DNA from: Stereum hirsutum FP-91666 SS1
Lineage: Eukaryota > Basidiomycota > Agaricomycetes > Russulales > Stereaceae
Direction of reading: 5' to 3'
Assembly (NCBI RefSeq): GCF_000264905.1
Contig: NW_006763142.1
Span: forward strand, 1,651,196-1,715,195
DNA: 64,000 nucleotides
The position numbers and the translations under genes were made by a program. The first letter of the stretch is position 1. The number at the start of each line of letters is the position of its first letter. Positions 59,111 through 64,000 of this stretch are shown here, in pieces. The notes under the pieces were generated by a model, which was not told the DNA's origin, made no database searches, and saw nothing but the letters and a program-made list of their open reading frames with translations.

Positions 59111-60780
59111 ACATCAACAAACGAACCTATGTCAGTTCCAGCAACATCTGCATCCAAACTAACTTAGCGCTACAACCGGCTCATTTACTACACAGATTTA
59201 AGTACCCTTATACCCTGGTTCAGAGCATTGTGTAAATATATAGCCAGTCACAGGTACCATAGGGCATCAGTTAGAATAATTTATCCCATTCATACGGAAT
59301 CCCTTAACCATTATACAAGCAAATTGACGAAGTCGGAGCAGCTCACGCGTGAGCTGCCCACTTGCTTACCTAATGTCGGCAAACCCTACATGAAAAAATC
59401 AGGACCCATGTCGACGTTATGCCACATCCAAGTGGCCCATGGACTCTGGAGACCCCGTTCGGAGTGTAAGTGTCATCCAACAACAAATGTGACTCACCAA
59501 TAGCAGAGAAAACTGGACCACGAACCTGTCCGTTCTCCGGGCGCGTCACACTGCTGTGTTCCCCTTGCAGATACATACCGGGATCATGAAGGCAATACCG
59601 CACCCATCAACGTCGATGAGGAATCAGCGGGATGCCCTACGTATGAGGAGTGGTCCGCATAGAATAAAACCGTGCGTTGAAAGAAAAAAAAAACATCACG
59701 AGGAGGGGCAAACAGGTAAGTTCATGATCTCGCCAACCCAAAAACTCGAATTCCGGACATGTTTCGTGTGCGGCAGCCTTAAACCCAACGGCAAAATGGT
59801 AAGTCCAAAGTAGTGAGCGGCCTGCATGGATACCATATCACTAAGTCCAATGTCATTCTGGGCTTTCGGGGTCGGAAAACACAACCATCTATTTTCCGGG
59901 CACGCATTGCTGCTGCATGCGCCTCGCACACAGAAAACGCCATCGCGAGCGCGATACCCTGCCCAACAACGTCGGTGAGGGTTCTTCGGGATACATCAGG
60001 CGTGGTGAGTTGCCCAATATAAGGAAAACCATGGGTCGAAAGAAAACCCCGTGGGGAGGGGCGAAGAGGTGAAGGGGCGACCTCGCCCACCCAAAAAACT
60101 CGAATTGCGGACTTGAAACACGTCCGCCGACACCAAACCCGATGAGAAAACTCAATTTAGAGTGTAAACAGTGCGTTCCAACAAAGAAAAAGGGTGTACA
60201 AGGAAAATAACAAAGCCACACTATCCTCAGGGACATACCATGCTCCCCTGGGTGGCGCACGAAGGTTGTTTGTGAAGGCGGGCGACCAAATATCGTCAAC
60301 GCGTTGCTTGGCAATGTTACAGGATATCTGTACGAGCATGTTGAGCATGAAAATGAAGACAATTGTGCTAAAAACGAGTGAGATACACTAAATGTTTGGT
60401 CAAAATGGCTATAAGGGGTGGCTCACCCCTATAAAAAACGATTCCGAGTGTACTAAGGCTTCGAACGGCGACGTGATGAGATATAGAGTGTGCTATGTAC
60501 TGGGTAAGTCATATGCAGCAGAAAGAATAGGCCAACAAACCTGAAATTCCTCATCATGCGACACTAAGGGGTACAGGATGGCTAAAATGTCGATATCTTG
60601 ACTCTGAGAGTGCGCACTGGCCGCAAATAAGATGTAGACAAGGTCCAGAGAGTGTAGTGACTGCCCTAATACCAGAAAAAGAGTAGGAGAAAAGGACAAT
60701 AGAGAGGTGCACCATGGTCGCTCGACCACGCAACATTCCCACATTTTCAAATCAGCGCTGATTTGACTCAGTCCTTGGCG
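59111..60780. other. Repeat-rich flank of the micro-exon array
   Basis: No gene is supported with confidence. Contains a 359-bp-spaced duplication (59609 onward and 59968 onward) and, on the minus strand near 59494-59575, a symmetrical exon-like unit reading GEHSSVTRPENGQVRGPVFS between an AG and a GTGAGT, much like the units of the array to its right. Confidence 0.35.
59609..60130. repeat. Two diverged direct copies, 359 bp apart
   Basis: The run CAACGTCGATGAGG (59609) recurs as CAACGTCGGTGAGG (59968), and downstream landmarks (a poly-A run, GAGGAGGGGCAAA/GGGAGGGGCGAA, AACTCGAATT, AAACCC) follow in the same order in both. The spacing is about two units of the 175-bp array to the right, so it may be an extension of that array. 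Confidence 0.5.
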
Positions 60781-63385
60781 GGCGAGACTGTTCCTCACCT
60801 TTCTCGATGACAAGTAGGCTGTTTTGCATGAAGCCACGCATGAGAATGAAGGTCGACACATGTCTAGTGATTATGAGCCTATAGTGAAGCGAATTGAACG
60901 ACGATTGAACCAATGGGAACATATCTTGTGATGGGGAATTTGAAGCTCTAACTCACCGGCATGCTCGCCTTCGTTCTCACTCATTGATGGGTTGATTGCA
61001 TCAAAACTTTGTCCTCCGCGCATGTAACTCACCGTTCCCGTCAACATGAGCTTAAATGAAGCCGGGTCAAACTGTAGATGAGCAAACGCGAACGAAAATT
61101 CGAAGAGGAGAATCTTGGGACCATGACTCACTTCGGATGTACGCATCGATCAAGTCCGTTTAAAGCGATGGTGCGTAAGACCACGGACGAAGGTCGATAG
61201 CCCATATATGAGCCGTCATTTGGAGCTTCTTATCTTGAGAGAAGAACCGCAAATGAGCGAGAACGAACCGAATTTCGAAGAGGGGGGTGCTGAGAGTGAA
61301 ACTCACCTCGCTATTTGTGCACTTTCTAGACGTCGTGTGCGTCGTTTGCCTCCAAGCTCTTCACGACGCGAATTGAACGAAAACTGAATAGGTTACAACA
61401 ATATTTTGGAGGAGGAGATATTGAGAGATGACGACTTACCCCAAGGATCGTTGTCGTTGTCGACGTACTCCGCCGATTGACTTTGTACCAAGTTAGTGAC
61501 TGATACCTCACAACCCTCCCGTCATTTAGAGCCCGCAACGTTGAGATTTGAACCGATATTGAAGAAGTTATGAGTGATGTTCTGTGAGGAGATTAGCTGT
61601 AGGGTGACTCACCGGCTTCAATCTCCTCTAACTTCGTCAATGCACCATAGTGTCTCCCCAAACCTTCGATGCGATAGTCTATTCTTAGCTATGCCATTCT
61701 ATTGAGCCCATGACGACGATGATTGATCGAGAATTGAGGGAACGCGAGACTATGTTGGAGGAGGGAGGGCTGGTGGGCATGACACATTGAGCTAAAACAC
61801 TTCGTTCTCGACCACCTCCCGGCCGTTTTGCTTCAAACCTGGATGGCGCGGAGTATTAATAATGCATCCCGTCAGATAGAGCCCACCACAATGGAAATCG
61901 AGCCGGTATTGAGCGAATGCGAGTAGATATTCGAAGAAGGGTTGAAGGACGAAACTTACCGAACCAAACCCGCTCGATCTCCCTCATTACTGGGTCGATT
62001 TGCATCAAACCTTGAGTGCTGCCGGTGCAACTAGCCATCCCCGTGAGCCTATATAAAGCGGAATCGAACAGCAAATGAGCAAACGCGAACGGAACTTCGA
62101 AGAGGAGTATTTTCGGACCATGACTCACCTCGGAGGCTGACATCGATCACGTCCGTTTGCAATGGTGGTGCGTAGGACCGCGAGCGGGGATCGATATCCC
62201 TTATATAGGCCGTAATTTCGAGCCACTTATCTTGAGGAACGAGTTGCAAATGACCGAGAACGAACCGAATTTCGAGGAGGGGTGGTGCTGAGAGTGAAAG
62301 TCACCTCGCTGTTTGTGGTCTTTTCAAGACGACGCGTGCGTCGTTTCTCTCCAAATCTTCGTTGGAGGTGATAGTAAGTACCTACGCGGTTCTTTTGAGG
62401 CAACCACATTGGAGATCGAAGCATATTTAAGCAAGCGTGAACATATTTTCGAAACAGGATGCTATGGGCATAAACTCACCATCGTGGTTCATCTCGTTCT
62501 CGCCGTTGAGTGGCCCCTTCCCTTCCAAACTTGTATTACGACTAGTGCACCGGCGTCGTCCCGTCATTTCGAGCCCGCTAGATTGAAAATCGAGCGATAA
62601 TTGAGCAAACACGAATCCATTCTCGAGAAGGGGTGCTAGGAGCGAAAACACATCAATACATTTTGCCTCGTTCTCGAGAATGACTGGCTGGTGTCTGGCC
62701 AAACCTTTCTCTGTATTGACGAAGCTACTATTCGCCGTAACTTTGAGCCCGCTACATCGAAAATCGAGCAGGAATTGAGCAAACGCGAACAGAGTTTCGA
62801 GAGGGGTATATAGGAGACGAAAGCGTACCAATGCCATTATTGTCCTTGTTCTCGACGAAGGGTGGGCCTTTTCCCATCAAACCTTTATTGGGGTCGATGA
62901 CCCCGACCAGTCCCGTCATTTAGAGCCCATAATGTTCGAAATCGAACCGATATTGAGTGAACTCGAACGTACTTCTGAGAAGGGACTATCGGAAGCGAAA
63001 CTCACCGAGGTGGTTGTCCTCGTTATGAACGTCAAGTGGACCGTTTCTGTTCAAATCTTGATTGAAGGTAACGGAGCATATTCCTGCCATCATTTTGAGT
63101 GCGTGAAGTCCAAGATCAGGCATGAAATGATCGATTGCGAACATATTCACGAGGAAGAATCCCTGCAGGTTCAAACTCACCTACCTATTCTTTCTGTTGC
63201 TGAAGATAACCAAGTTATTTGAATTCAGACCGTCATCATAGCTGATAGAACGGTTCCTACCGTGATTTGGAGCCCGTGCTATGAGAGGACGGGCCCATAT
63301 AAAAATATACCCAAGGGATTTCATTGCCAGCAGACTCACCGTTTCCTTGGATACCAGCCAGCGAGCGCAGCACAGTCTGAGCACT
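60780..63385 (-). repeat. About 16-unit tandem array (~175 bp), each unit like a micro-exon plus intron
   Basis: Units are marked by CTCACC or CTTACC on the plus strand, the reverse of a GGTGAG/GGTAAG splice donor, near 63335, 63176, 63001, 62825, 62475, 62300, 62124, 61955, 61608, 61436, 61302, 61126, 60952 and 60794, with two degenerate ones at about 62647 and 61785. Typical spacing is 169-178 bp. On the minus strand most units have AAAG followed by GTTTGATG-like sequence, then a 51- or 54-base exon starting and ending in phase 1. Examples are GLMGKGPPFVENKDNNGI, DLNRNGPLDVHNEDNHL and GLMQIDPVMREIERVWF, sharing a central Pro and ENE-like core. The intron parts are also conserved (GTGAGTTTCGCTCC; GCGTTTGCTCAAT). 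Several units carry one-base gaps or lost donors (62647, 62475, 61785, 60952). It is either a decaying multi-micro-exon gene or a satellite derived from one. Confidence 0.6.
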
Positions 63386-64000
63386 AAGACCTAGATGGAA
63401 CGACTGACAGACACGGACATACGAACGTAAAGACACAGACAGATATACAAACGGAATAGTAGACTTGTGAGCAAATGGGGATGAGATATGTATCTCAACG
63501 CCTTCACACAGTCGCGACTCGCGTGCCGAAGGTGGTGGTTAAAAAGAGAAGAAGACGGCAAGTTCCGGGGAATGACAAGTCGAACCACAGGCTGTAGGCT
63601 GTGGCTACTGTGGCGGATTGGGAGCTGCTTTAAGTGTGTTTGCCTCGCTATCCGTTACATAGTACTTTCCAGAACTTAAAATTTGAGATAGAGGTGCACA
63701 GCGTAAGTAGGGCATTGTCCTAGCGACAGAAGAGCAGAAGAAAGGGAAATTACCGTGGGAAAATAACGATAAAATCGATTTTTTTGGGGTATTTTCGTGT
63801 CAATTTTGATGGAGGCGTGAAACAAATGATGGAGCGAGGGTTGGATGTGGGTTTGAGCGTGACGGGATGAGAAATACGGCAAAGATGTTTGAGAGCGTTG
63901 TGGATAAGGTTGAGTGGGTGTGACGAGGGAGCGCGAAGGATGTGTATTACGTGTTAGTGGAATAGGGTGTGTTTGTGATGTTTTCGAGGTGTGGGGAAGG
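63386..64000. other. Right edge, nothing supported
   Basis: About 600 bp after the array. Frames are short and without motifs. The array's 5' start, if it is a gene, might lie here or beyond the window. Confidence 0.4.

Noticed and set aside
60780..63385. CRISPR-like array
   Set aside because: Units are long and diverged throughout with no constant short repeat and unique spacers, and the DNA is fungal.

Overview
The window looks like nuclear DNA from a basidiomycete fungus, most likely an Agaricomycete. The basis is many short GT-AG introns (about 50-75 nt) inside recognisable proteins, and family content: a GH18 chitinase with a CBM5/12-type module, serine/proline-rich proteins, a single-pass membrane protein with a Gly-rich transmembrane entry, caspase-like and MLKL/HeLo-like proteins, and a very large transposase with a GCM-type zinc domain. 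Exon boundaries were read by eye from splice motifs and frame continuity. Gene spans below run from start codon to stop codon including introns unless stated.

Layout, left to right. 24-3796 (+): intron-rich NCS1 (Fur-type) permease. 3995-4942: non-autonomous inverted-repeat element built from CTGACGG-like repeats. 5446-8213 (+): two tandem MYND-finger paralogues. 9643-12445 (-): large Ser/Pro-rich protein. 12446-15186: no supported gene. 15187-17384 (+): GH18 chitinase with chitin-binding module. 19692-21535 (+): single-pass membrane protein. 22028-23110 (-): F-box-like protein. 24096-26527 (-): ARO8/KAT2-type aminotransferase. 27734-30412 (-): membrane-anchored caspase-like protein lacking both expected catalytic residues. 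30413-33809: probably gene-poor or decayed. 33810-34196 (+): possible tiny secreted protein. 35529-43098: about 7.6-kb DNA transposon with one huge multi-domain gene. 43099-47299: no supported gene. 47300-47938 (+): Nudix hydrolase. 48264-48712: another inverted-repeat element. 50031-51162 (+): short-chain dehydrogenase. 51643-53643 (-): COG8 subunit of the Golgi COG tethering complex. 53644-57222: weak ORFs and two foldback/MITE-like elements. 57223-58375 (-): small protein resembling the MLKL/HeLo-type four-helix bundle. 58640-64000: repeat-rich end, with a tandem repeat around GAACTTAC and a roughly 175-bp array of about 16 units that each look like a tiny exon plus intron on the minus strand.

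The genes do not form one pathway. They are ordinary housekeeping and accessory genes (transport, cell wall, amino-acid metabolism, Golgi traffic) interspersed with mobile elements. The two most unusual regions are the composite transposon (GCM domain, MULE-like DDE core, USP-like peptidase, PHD finger and a Tudor/PWWP-like segment in one gene) and the 175-bp micro-exon-like array.
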